A DNA stretch of 16,249 nucleotides from Casp-actino8 sp032118015 (GTDB lineage: Bacteria > Actinomycetota > Acidimicrobiia > Acidimicrobiales > Ilumatobacteraceae), in assembly GCA_032118015.1 (NCBI GenBank), contig JAULYE010000187.1:1-16249 (forward strand). The letters run 5' to 3'. Positions 1 to 5,903 of this stretch are shown here, in pieces. The position numbers and the translations under genes were made by a program. The stretch's first letter is position 1; each line of letters begins with the position of its first letter. The notes under the pieces were generated by a model. The model made no database searches, was not told the DNA's origin, and worked only from the letters and a program-made list of their open reading frames with translations.

Positions 1-261
1 ATGTCGTCCATCGCGTTTGATCAACGGCTTGCGCAAGCGGTCAGGATCCTCGTGCAACTGCTTGAGGGCTGAACCCTTCGGGCAGATGAAGCCGTGCGAG
101 AATACGTCCGCAAGGTCACCGCGGATTCGTGCGATCTCATCGCCCGTTGGTCCGGGTCGCACAGTGATCTCGAGGCCGCAACCGGCCTCGCAGAGCGGAC
201 ATGTTCGATAGGCGATCCGCTCACTGGCAGATGCACCCGGGCTACTCGTCGTTTCGGTCAC
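1..261 (-). CDS. Molybdopterin oxidoreductase, N-terminal part (truncated by window edge)
   Basis: This is the N-terminal 87 codons of a molybdenum/tungsten bis-MGD oxidoreductase; the rest lies beyond position 1. From the GTG at 261 the protein shows CPLCEAGC near residues 26-33 and FICPKG near residues 66-71. Together these form the C-x2-C-x3-C-x(n)-C-P-K-G signature that binds the N-terminal [4Fe-4S] cluster in formate dehydrogenase and nitrate reductase relatives. The following stretch (LKQLHEDPDRLRKPLIK) is also typical of the family. An in-frame stop at 271-273 lies just upstream, so the start must be at or near 261. The overlapping ATG at 263 is out of frame and meets TGA immediately. 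A TAGGGT -10-like hexamer sits 6 nt before the GTG. The substrate cannot be assigned from this fragment. The gene lies 43 nt downstream of nrdR on the same strand. Confidence 0.85.
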   Translation of the reverse strand, partial: MTETTSSPGASASERIAYRTCPLCEAGCGLEITVRPGPTGDEIARIRGDLADVFSHGFICPKGSALKQLHEDPDRLRKPLIKRDGRH

Positions 262-267
262 ATCCCG

Positions 268-273
268 ACCCTA
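268..273 (-). promoter_or_regulatory. Candidate -10 element (TAGGGT) for a leaderless oxidoreductase transcript
   Basis: TAGGGT (TANNNT) ends 6 nt before the GTG at 261, so transcription could begin at the start codon. An overlapping TATTAG lies at 271-276. No convincing -35 was seen. The call rests mainly on the same arrangement at other genes in the window. Confidence 0.35.
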
Positions 274-304
274 ATACCCCGCTCGGGTACAGGATTCCGG
301 CAGA

Positions 305-766
305 TCAGCCGACAGGCGACTTGTCGAGCAGGGCTGCTTCTCGCTGGAAGTCCTCTGCCCCATCGAAGTTCTTGTAGACACTGGCGAAACGAATGTATGC
401 GACCTCGTCCATGGCGCGCAATCGGTCGAGAACGGCAAGTCCGACTCGAGTACTGGGCACTTCCCCTCCACCCACCATCCGCAATTCGTCTTCGACGGAG
501 TCCGCCAAGGCGTTGATCGCCTCGTCGAGGATTGGGCGACCTTTCGAAGCAGCCTTCACACCAGATATCAGCTTCGCGCGGTCGAACGGTTCACGACCAC
601 CCTTGGTCTTGGTGACCATCAGTGGCACCTCATCGACCCGTTCGTAGGTCGTGAAACGACGTAGGCATGCCGGACACTCCCGCCGACGGCGAATGGCTGC
701 TCCATCTTCAGCCATTCGGGAATCGACGACCTTGGTATCTTCATGCGGGCACGCCACACAATGCAT
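305..766 (-). CDS. nrdR: Transcriptional repressor NrdR of ribonucleotide reductase genes
   Basis: NrdR is a zinc-finger/ATP-cone repressor that senses adenine nucleotides and shuts off ribonucleotide reductase operons. The 153-residue product has the usual length. A zinc ribbon is formed by C3 and C6 with C31 and C34. It is followed by the family hallmark RRRRECPACLRRFTTYER (about residues 26-43) and an ATP-cone domain (about 50-140, with PFDRAKL and YIRFASVYK). The start is placed at the ATG at 766 because it gives the canonical MHC...C N-terminus. The frame stays open upstream to 895, but that extension does not resemble the family and overlaps the LysM gene. No Shine-Dalgarno is visible; a TAATGT hexamer lies 7 nt upstream. 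The gene follows the LysM gene on the same strand, as in mycobacteria. No ribonucleotide reductase gene is in view. Confidence 0.95.
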   Translation of the reverse strand: MHCVACPHEDTKVVDSRMAEDGAAIRRRRECPACLRRFTTYERVDEVPLMVTKTKGGREPFDRAKLISGVKAASKGRPILDEAINALADSVEDELRMVGGGEVPSTRVGLAVLDRLRAMDEVAYIRFASVYKNFDGAEDFQREAALLDKSPVG

Positions 767-773
767 GGCTGAG

Positions 774-779
774 ACATTA
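774..779 (-). promoter_or_regulatory. Candidate -10 element (TAATGT) upstream of nrdR
   Basis: TAATGT ends 7 nt before the nrdR ATG at 766, spaced for a leaderless start. It lies in the 91-nt gap between the LysM gene and nrdR. No -35 match was found at 16-18 nt. No NrdR box was recognised in this gap. Confidence 0.35.
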
Positions 780-857
780 GTGCGGCACCCGAGACCCTGC
801 ATGCCGCCGCTGATCATGATGTCCTGAACAGAAGGCCGCGAATGGGGCGAAAAGGAC

Positions 858-1445
858 TCAGCTGGCGGGCAGGACGAGACGCTGTCCCACGTCAATCGAC
901 GGGGAGCCGTTCAATTCGATCAATTCGCTGACGAAATTGCGGATGTTGCCATCAGTCAAAGATGAGGCGATCGACCACAGAGTGTCACCCGGCTGCACGA
1001 TGTAGACCTGCTCACCGTGAACGAGTGCCCCACTCAGATTCACCAATTCTCCAGCTGAACTGCCAGCCGATACGAGAACTGCGGAGCCTTTGGGCGTCAC
1101 CGTGGGGAGGGAGGCAGCCCCATCCCCACGGCTCGCCATGACACGGACGCCGAGGCAGGCGGCGGCCGCGATCATGATGCCGAGAAGCGCTACGGCGAGA
1201 CGCCGCCGTGCGTACACGGCTCGCTGCTCAGCCCGCACCTCAGCCACGTACCTTGCTCGTACCTGCTGATTGCGCCGGGTACGGCACTCGACGCTGAGCC
1301 TCATCCCTGAAGTGGAACCACCGGGGCGCACCTGAGTGATCGTCTGTCGATCATGGTTGGAAGGTCGGATGACTCGCAAGGAGCGATCGAAGGCATGGGC
1401 GGTGGCTTCGGGGGCCGGCGTATGAGGGCTGAGTGCAAGTGCCAT
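858..1445 (-). CDS. LysM-domain membrane protein, SOS-associated (Rv2719c/YneA-like position)
   Basis: The 195-residue protein has a basic, Arg-rich N-terminal half, one hydrophobic helix (about residues 83-104, LAVALLGIMIAAAACLGVRV), a short linker and a C-terminal LysM domain (about 147-193, starting YIVQPGDTLWSIA). This predicts a single-pass protein whose LysM faces the cell wall and binds peptidoglycan. Divergence from lexA and adjacency to nrdR match the mycobacterial lexA-Rv2719c-nrdR cluster. There the LysM protein is LexA-regulated and linked to cell-wall hydrolysis or division arrest. No catalytic domain is visible here, so an enzymatic role is not supported. The ATG at 1445 is the first start in frame; M48 (MRLSVEC) is an alternative that would still include the helix and LysM. 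A strong promoter containing an SOS box lies about 180 nt upstream. Confidence 0.85.
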   Translation of the reverse strand: MALALSPHTPAPEATAHAFDRSLRVIRPSNHDRQTITQVRPGGSTSGMRLSVECRTRRNQQVRARYVAEVRAEQRAVYARRRLAVALLGIMIAAAACLGVRVMASRGDGAASLPTVTPKGSAVLVSAGSSAGELVNLSGALVHGEQVYIVQPGDTLWSIASSLTDGNIRNFVSELIELNGSPSIDVGQRLVLPAS

Positions 1446-1611
1446 GTCGTCGTTTCGCTTTCTCGTTTGGTGATCGGGCCGGGTGTTCGGGCGTGTTGTG
1501 CGTTTCGACCTTGCCCAAGGGGTGTTGCAAAGTGATCTTTTCGACCGGGAGTGGATGTTGGGCCGGTTGCAATTCCGGCTGGATTCGGGCTGGTGGGACG
1601 GATTCGGATGA

Positions 1612-1623
1612 GAACGTGTGTTC
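1612..1623. promoter_or_regulatory. SOS box 1 (perfect GAACN4GTTC)
   Basis: GAACGTGTGTTC matches the actinobacterial LexA half-sites exactly. It falls about +5 to +16 relative to the predicted LysM-gene start site, and its centre is 31 bp (about three helical turns) from box 2. Confidence 0.75.
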
Positions 1624-1633
1624 GCTCTTGGAC

Positions 1634-1662
1634 ACAGTATGGGAACGCCTGTTCGGTGTCAA
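1634..1662 (-). promoter_or_regulatory. Promoter of the LysM gene with SOS box in the spacer
   Basis: On the minus strand a perfect -35 TTGACA (1662-1657) is followed by a 17-nt spacer and a TACTGT -10 (1639-1634). The spacer contains the perfect operator GAACAGGCGTTC, so LexA binding would exclude RNA polymerase. The expected transcription start is about 1627, leaving a leader of about 180 nt. Confidence 0.65.
1643..1654. promoter_or_regulatory. SOS box 2 (perfect GAACN4GTTC)
   Basis: GAACGCCTGTTC matches both LexA half-sites exactly. It lies between the -35 and -10 of the LysM-gene promoter. Confidence 0.8.
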
Positions 1663-1693
1663 GGCTCTTCGCTCAGAGATTCGGCGTGCCAGA

Positions 1694-1741
1694 CGAACAC
1701 ATGCCAGACCGAACATATGCCAGACCGAACATATGTTTGAC
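1694..1741 (+). repeat. Three tandem 16-bp units carrying LexA half-operators
   Basis: The units start at 1694, 1710 and 1726: CGAACACATGCCAGAC, CGAACATATGCCAGAC and CGAACATATGTTTGAC. Each carries the left LexA half-site CGAACAYATG. Only the third has a recognisable right half and so reads as a full SOS box. Confidence 0.85.
1726..1739. promoter_or_regulatory. SOS box 3 (CGAACATATGTTTG) over the lexA -35
   Basis: CGAACATATGTTTG is a single mismatch from CGAACATATGTTCG, a canonical actinobacterial/Firmicutes-type SOS box. It overlaps the first bases of the lexA -35 TTGACA at 1737 and forms the last unit of the 16-bp repeat. This fits LexA autoregulation. Confidence 0.8.
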
Positions 1742-1765
1742 ATCAGAGGCGAACATCCGTACGCT
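1737..1765 (+). promoter_or_regulatory. lexA promoter, probably leaderless
   Basis: A perfect -35 TTGACA (1737-1742) and a TACGCT -10 (1760-1765) are separated by 17 nt. Only 7 nt separate the -10 from the ATG at 1773, so transcription should begin at or next to the start codon. No Shine-Dalgarno is present in those 7 nt, which agrees with a leaderless mRNA. Confidence 0.65.
1751..1762. promoter_or_regulatory. Possible SOS box 4 (GAACATCCGTAC, one mismatch)
   Basis: The left half-site is perfect and the right half is GTAC instead of GTTC. It spans the spacer and -10 junction of the proposed lexA promoter, 24-25 bp downstream of box 3. It is weaker than the other boxes. Confidence 0.4.
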
Positions 1766-1772
1766 CTCGCCC

Positions 1773-2405
1773 ATGACCGACACCACCCTCACCGAACGTC
1801 AGCGAAGCATCCTCGAGTGCATCGAATCCAGCATGGCTGAGCGCGGTTTTCCGCCATCGGTACGCGAGATCGGTGACACCGTCGGACTCACCTCCCCGTC
1901 CACGGTTCACAATCACCTCAACACTTTGCAAAAGCTCGGCTACCTGGAGCGAGACCCGAACCTTCCCCGCGCCATCAAGGTCTGCTGGGATCGAAACAGC
2001 GGCGCAATCATGAATCGCGGGCGTGTCCATCATGTTCCCCTCGTTGGAGACGTTGCAGCCGGCACCGACGTGCTCGCCCAACAGAACGTCGAAGAGCTTC
2101 TCCCCTTGCCAGCAGATTTCACCGGTGACGGCGACCTGTTCATGCTGCGGGTCCGCGGTGAATCGATGATCGACGCCGGAATTCTGTCCGGCGATTACGT
2201 CGTGGCCCGCCAACAGCCGACGGCTGACAACGGCGACATCGTCGTCGCTGGCATCCCCGGAGAAGAGGCAACGGTCAAAACGTATACGCGTCGCGGATCA
2301 GAAGTCGTCCTCACTCCTGCCAATCCGCAGATGGCACCCATGACGTTCATTGCTGATGATGTAACGATCTACGGCAAGGTCGTGACCGTCCTGCGGCGAC
2401 TCTGA
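1773..2405 (+). CDS. lexA: SOS response repressor/protease LexA
   Basis: LexA represses DNA-damage genes and cleaves itself when stimulated by RecA filaments. The 210-residue protein has an N-terminal winged helix (about 5-70; FPPSVREIGDTVGLTSPSTV, then the HNHLNTLQKLGYLER wing region) and a C-terminal S24 peptidase fold. The cleavage bond is A96-G97 within VGDVAAG, the catalytic serine is S131 in RGESM, and the lysine is K169 in ATVKTY. All essential residues are present. The ATG at 1773 is chosen because it begins directly before the helix-turn-helix. The frame stays open upstream to 1551, but that stretch lies over the operators and is not LexA-like. Control is presumably by itself through SOS boxes 3 and 4. 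The gene converges on dapC with 12 nt between the stop codons. Confidence 0.97.
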   Translation: MTDTTLTERQRSILECIESSMAERGFPPSVREIGDTVGLTSPSTVHNHLNTLQKLGYLERDPNLPRAIKVCWDRNSGAIMNRGRVHHVPLVGDVAAGTDVLAQQNVEELLPLPADFTGDGDLFMLRVRGESMIDAGILSGDYVVARQQPTADNGDIVVAGIPGEEATVKTYTRRGSEVVLTPANPQMAPMTFIADDVTIYGKVVTVLRRL

Positions 2406-2412
2406 GAGTCGC
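2396..2412. terminator. Perfect inverted repeat centred on the lexA stop codon
   Basis: GCGACTC, TGA, GAGTCGC form a 7-bp perfect inverted repeat whose 3-nt loop is the lexA stop codon. It fills the 12-nt gap to the convergent dapC. No T-run follows on either strand, so this would be a U-tract-less terminator or an mRNA 3'-end stabiliser. A second repeat with related arms (CGACTC/GAGTCG, 2435-2447) lies just inside dapC. Confidence 0.45.
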
Positions 2413-2417
2413 ATCGG

Positions 2418-3569
2418 TTACGACGAAGGTGCATCGACTCCGAGTCGGCGACCCAATTCATCGATCATTGCATCCGGCTGGACCACGGCGACCCGCACAC
2501 ATGTCGAACCCTGGGGTCCGTACAACTCGCCTGGACTGATCAGCGCTCCGGCATCGGTGGCCAACTTCTCCGCGAAAGCCCAGGCGTCGCCGACTTCGAA
2601 CCAAAGGTAGAAGCCGCCGTCCGGGAGAGAAATGTCGAGACCTGACCACTGCGACACAATCCTGGCTGTTCGCTCCAAGCGCCGGCGGTACACGTTTCGC
2701 TGTTCGGTTACGTGCCCATCATCGTCGAGTGCAGCAACACCCGCAGCCTGAGCGGGACCGGGCACCATCATGCCGACGTGCTTGCGAACCTCGGACAGGT
2801 AATGAACGATGGCAGGGTCACCTGCATAAGCACCGACACGCAGTCCTGCGAGATTTGAACGCTTCGAGAGCGAATGGACGGCAACAACACCGTCACTTCC
2901 ATGCTGGAGAATCGACGTCGCCGGACCCGACCAAGTGAACTCGGCATAGCACTCATCGCTGAACACGGGCACCCCGTGGCTACGACCCCACCGTGCTGCA
3001 GCACCCAGATCATCGAGAGCTCCCGTGGGATTCGAAGGTGAGTTCACCCACAGCAGCAATGCTCGCTCGGTGTCTTGTGCAGAAATCGCTGCAAGATCGA
3101 GACCGCCCGACGGAGTGACTGGAACTGGGACAGCGCGACATCCTGCGAGAATCGCCCCCATCTCATAGGTCGGGTACGCCACAGCCGGATAGAGCACCGT
3201 GTCTCGGTCGGGATGGCGAAGCGACATCCACTGCGGCAGCGTGCCCACGAACTCCTTGGTTCCAATACAGGCCGCGACGTTGCTCGGGTCGATCGAAACC
3301 TCGAAGCGCCGCTGCATCCAGCGAGTGAAGGCTTGACGTAGCGCTGCGCTTCCAATCGAAGCCGGGTAGCCGCGCTCGCTGTTGCTCTCAGCGAGTGCAC
3401 GGATCACGCTCTCCGGCGGAGGGTCACATGGCGTGCCGATGGACAGATCGATGACCCCCGTCTCGAATCGATCGGCCAATGGTCGTAACGCATCCAAACG
3501 CTCGTAGGGATACGGCGGAGGCTCGAAACCCTGCGGCGTACCGCTCGGCGACGATACGGACGATGTCAT
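2418..3569 (-). CDS. dapC: PLP-dependent aminotransferase, probable N-succinyldiaminopimelate aminotransferase
   Basis: This 383-residue protein is a fold-type I (class I/II) aminotransferase. NSPSNPTG (about 176-183) carries the conserved Asn180, SDECY (204-208) carries the PLP-pyridine Asp205 and Tyr208, and HSLSKRSNLAGLRVG (about 232-246) carries the Schiff-base Lys236. The SLSKRSN-type lysine motif and overall length resemble the actinobacterial DapC group, which makes N-succinyl-LL-2,6-diaminopimelate from the keto acid and glutamate in lysine and cell-wall synthesis. The nearby dapF supports that substrate. Another acyl-amino-acid or aspartate-family aminotransferase remains possible. 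The start is the ATG at 3569, which overlaps the hflX stop as ATGA and implies translational coupling. It ends 12 nt from the convergent lexA. Confidence 0.8.
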   Translation of the reverse strand: MTSSVSSPSGTPQGFEPPPYPYERLDALRPLADRFETGVIDLSIGTPCDPPPESVIRALAESNSERGYPASIGSAALRQAFTRWMQRRFEVSIDPSNVAACIGTKEFVGTLPQWMSLRHPDRDTVLYPAVAYPTYEMGAILAGCRAVPVPVTPSGGLDLAAISAQDTERALLLWVNSPSNPTGALDDLGAAARWGRSHGVPVFSDECYAEFTWSGPATSILQHGSDGVVAVHSLSKRSNLAGLRVGAYAGDPAIVHYLSEVRKHVGMMVPGPAQAAGVAALDDDGHVTEQRNVYRRRLERTARIVSQWSGLDISLPDGGFYLWFEVGDAWAFAEKLATDAGALISPGELYGPQGSTCVRVAVVQPDAMIDELGRRLGVDAPSS

Positions 3570-4930
3570 GTCGGCTCCTCTGCCTCCCGTGGTACTGGAT
3601 GAACGGTACTTGGCTCGGATCCGATATCGAATTCCTGCAGTCGACCGCGTGAGGCCTCCGACAGCCGCGCCCGCACGTGGATCCCACCATCGACGTGCTC
3701 CGTCGATATCACTTCACCCTCGCGATGTACTGACGCCAAGACGTCTCCCCGATCGTACGGGATCAGCAGATCGACGACTGTCGTCACCAAACGCAAGACG
3801 TCCGACAGCACGTGCAAGAAATCGTCGAGTCCTAGCCCAGTCAGGGAACTCACCCCGACGGATCCTGGATGCCATCCCACCAGATTGTCGACATGTGTCG
3901 GATCGAGGTCCTTCTTGTTGAACACGAGCAACTCGGGTACGCGATCTGCACCGATCTCACGCAAGACGGTCCGCACAGCTTCGATCTGGCCATCGGGATC
4001 TGCTGCCGATCCGTCCACGACATGCACGAGGTAGTCGGCGCGGCTGGCGACTTCGAGGGTGCTCTTGAACGATTCGACCAAACCATGAGGAAGCCTGCGC
4101 ACGAATCCGACCGTGTCCGTCAACAGCACCGGTTCTCCACCTGGCAAAGAGAGCCTCCTGGTCGTCGGATCGAGGGTTGCGAACAATCTGTCTTCGACGA
4201 GAACGCCGGCCTTGGTGAGTCGATTGAGCAATGTGGACTTGCCCGCATTTGTGTACCCGACGATCACCACATTGGCCAGGCCACTTCGGGTTCGACCTTT
4301 GCGCTGCAGGTCTCGCGTGCGACCCAACTCCTGCAACTCGTCTTCGAGACGGGCGATCCGCTTTTGAATGCGCCGTCGATCGACCTCGAGTTTGGTTTCA
4401 CCGCTACCGAAACGCGAGCCGATGCCACCTCGCTGCTGGGACAAATTGGCAGATGCGCCCCGGCGGAGTCGAGGAAGTCGATACTTCAACAACGCCAACT
4501 CGACTTGAGCCTTGCCTTCGAGAGTGTGTGCGTTCTGGGCGAAGATGTCCAGGATCACCGCAGTGCGATCGATTGCTGTTCGTCCGAGCAACTTTTCCAA
4601 GTTGTACTGCTGTCCGGGGGACAGTTCATTGTCGAACACGACGGTGTCGGCATCGACGGCCAGGCACAGTTCGCGCAGTTCCTCGACCTTGCCCTTGCCG
4701 AGGAACCACGTGTGATCAGGGGTGTCTCGACGTTGAACGAGTCGGCCAGCCTCATCGGCCCCAGCGGTATCGATCAACAAATTCAACTCATCCAGACTCG
4801 CTTCAGTCTCCTCGTCTGTGTGTCCAGTGAGGGTGACACCGACCAGAACGATCTTTTCTCGGATGCTGCGTTCGATCAGTGTCTGACCGAGCGCCTGGTT
4901 GTACGGGGAATTGGGGTTCGGACTGCTCAC
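3566..4930 (-). CDS. hflX: Ribosome-splitting GTPase HflX
   Basis: HflX is a GTPase that binds the 50S subunit and splits stalled or stress-arrested 70S ribosomes. The 454-residue protein has the N-terminal HflX domain (about 15-160, with DTVVFDNELSPGQQYNLEK and DRTAVILDIF) and a coiled-coil linker that includes GGIGSRFGSGETKLEVDRR (about 168-187). The GTPase domain shows G1 GYTNAGKST (225-233), a G2-type TLDPTTR, G3 DTVG (272-275) and G4 NKKD (338-341). All nucleotide-binding motifs are intact. The start codon is GTG at 4930, overlapping the dapF stop as GTGA; the end overlaps dapC as ATGA. This places it firmly inside one operon. The dapF-hflX adjacency is also found in mycobacteria. Confidence 0.96.
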   Translation of the reverse strand: MSSPNPNSPYNQALGQTLIERSIREKIVLVGVTLTGHTDEETEASLDELNLLIDTAGADEAGRLVQRRDTPDHTWFLGKGKVEELRELCLAVDADTVVFDNELSPGQQYNLEKLLGRTAIDRTAVILDIFAQNAHTLEGKAQVELALLKYRLPRLRRGASANLSQQRGGIGSRFGSGETKLEVDRRRIQKRIARLEDELQELGRTRDLQRKGRTRSGLANVVIVGYTNAGKSTLLNRLTKAGVLVEDRLFATLDPTTRRLSLPGGEPVLLTDTVGFVRRLPHGLVESFKSTLEVASRADYLVHVVDGSAADPDGQIEAVRTVLREIGADRVPELLVFNKKDLDPTHVDNLVGWHPGSVGVSSLTGLGLDDFLHVLSDVLRLVTTVVDLLIPYDRGDVLASVHREGEVISTEHVDGGIHVRARLSEASRGRLQEFDIGSEPSTVHPVPREAEEPT

Positions 4931-5787
4931 ACGTACACCGTGACCGTGGCGATGTGCACTGCCGGTCCGATCAGAGTTGCACGCCTGGTCTCGGCGTCGA
5001 TCCGCACCCGAGCTTCACCACCGGGCATGTGCACACGCACTTCCTCAGTTGAACGCGGCACCAGACCCCAGGCCAGGGCCGCTTCTGCTACCGCACATGC
5101 ACCCGTACCGCAGGCCATCGTCAAACCTGCACCGCGCTCATGCACCCTCATCGTCACGGCATCGGGCTCAGGCCCGGGTTCGACGATCTCCAAATTGATC
5201 TCGGGAACGAGAGTGCCGAGCGAGACCAAGTCGACCTCTCCGACATCGTCGACGCCGACAACCGCGTGTGGATTGCCGAGAGATACGTGTCGCACAGGTC
5301 GGTCCTCATGACAGCCGAGCTCTGCCCAATTGTGTGGGCCGGCGATATCGCTGACCGTGCCCATGTCGACGCTGAGATCGAGTACACCATTGACCTGAGG
5401 CCCGAGAACATCGACGTGACGAGTTCCCGCATCCGTCTCGACTCGGTAGCGAACGGACGCCGTGCTCGGCTCTGCACCCTTGGTGATCGAGTGATGCGCA
5501 GCCTGTACGAGACAGCGGATCCCGTTCCCACTCATCTCTGCGCGACTGCCATCCGCGTTGTGCAGCACCATGCCCAGTTCATGGGGACCCCGCACATCGA
5601 GCAAGAGCAGCCCATCTGCGCCGACGCCAGAACGACGATCGCACCACTTTTGCGCCAATTCCGGCCAGGAGGGCATCCCCGGACTCAGTTCGAAGGCACC
5701 GACATCGACCACGAGGAAATCGTTGCCCCAGCCGTGATGTTTGGACACCTGCACCGCAACGCGAGACGACGTACCTGCTCCGGTCAT
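4927..5787 (-). CDS. dapF: Diaminopimelate epimerase DapF
   Basis: DapF converts LL-diaminopimelate to the meso form, the direct precursor of lysine and the peptidoglycan cross-link residue. The 286-residue protein has both catalytic cysteines of this two-base epimerase: C92 in SGNGIRC and C226 in MACGTGAC. Other family motifs are HHGWGNDF (about 17-24), GVGADGLL (54-61) and SLGNPHAV (169-176). The length is normal. The ATG at 5787 lies about 14 residues before the conserved HGxGNDF motif, as expected. A GGTGAG sequence about 13 nt upstream is a distant and weak ribosome site. The gene is separated from miaA by 112 nt and overlaps hflX by 4 nt. Confidence 0.96.
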   Translation of the reverse strand: MTGAGTSSRVAVQVSKHHGWGNDFLVVDVGAFELSPGMPSWPELAQKWCDRRSGVGADGLLLLDVRGPHELGMVLHNADGSRAEMSGNGIRCLVQAAHHSITKGAEPSTASVRYRVETDAGTRHVDVLGPQVNGVLDLSVDMGTVSDIAGPHNWAELGCHEDRPVRHVSLGNPHAVVGVDDVGEVDLVSLGTLVPEINLEIVEPGPEPDAVTMRVHERGAGLTMACGTGACAVAEAALAWGLVPRSTEEVRVHMPGGEARVRIDAETRRATLIGPAVHIATVTVYV

Positions 5788-5903
5788 GATCGATCGCTCA
5801 CCGAGGGTCCCATGTCTCGCCTCAGGCTACGCCAGCAAAGGACTCGACCGATGCTCGGATTCGGCAACATCATCCACACTGGGCCGTTCCCACAGCACCT
5901 CAT
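5784..5903 (-). CDS. Candidate small ORF linking miaA and dapF (39 codons)
   Basis: An ATG at 5903 overlaps the miaA stop (ATGA), and the frame ends in a TGA overlapping the dapF ATG (ATGA), so it exactly fills the gap. The product would begin MRCCGNGPVWMMLPNPS. Nothing in it resembles a known family, and it has no clear ribosome site. A competing 29-codon frame (5827-5916, beginning MTPTNEVLWERPS, stop TAG) overlaps the end of miaA and covers most of the same DNA. At most one of the two is likely to be real. The positions are certain but coding status is not. Confidence 0.18.
   Translation of the reverse strand: MRCCGNGPVWMMLPNPSIGRVLCWRSLRRDMGPSVSDRS

Larger units (their letters stand above)
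1446..1772. promoter_or_regulatory. Divergent lexA / LysM-gene control region
   Basis: This 327-nt non-coding region separates two divergent genes. Its right half (1612-1762) holds two perfect GAACN4GTTC operators, two near matches, a three-unit 16-bp repeat and one promoter in each direction. Its left half (1446-1611) would be the LysM-gene leader. That part is G/T-rich on the plus strand (A/C-rich in the transcript), and there is no TA dinucleotide from 1446 to 1637. It includes a small inverted repeat at 1562-1579 (GCCGG/CCGGC, 8-nt loop). No convincing small gene was found. Confidence 0.8.

Noticed and set aside
275..289. Inverted repeat TACCC/GGGTA after nrdR as a terminator
   Set aside because: The stem is only 5 bp with no T-run; too weak to annotate.
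767..857. NrdR box upstream of nrdR
   Set aside because: No pair of ACA-CNATATNTNGTGT-like 16-bp palindromes was found in the 91-nt gap.
1551..1772. N-terminal extension of LexA
   Set aside because: The frame is open, but it runs over the operators and promoter, and LexA proteins start just before the winged helix, as the ATG at 1773 provides.
3869..5311. 480-codon open frame on the plus strand
   Set aside because: It is antisense to hflX and dapF, whose catalytic motifs are intact; the translated sequence has no family character.
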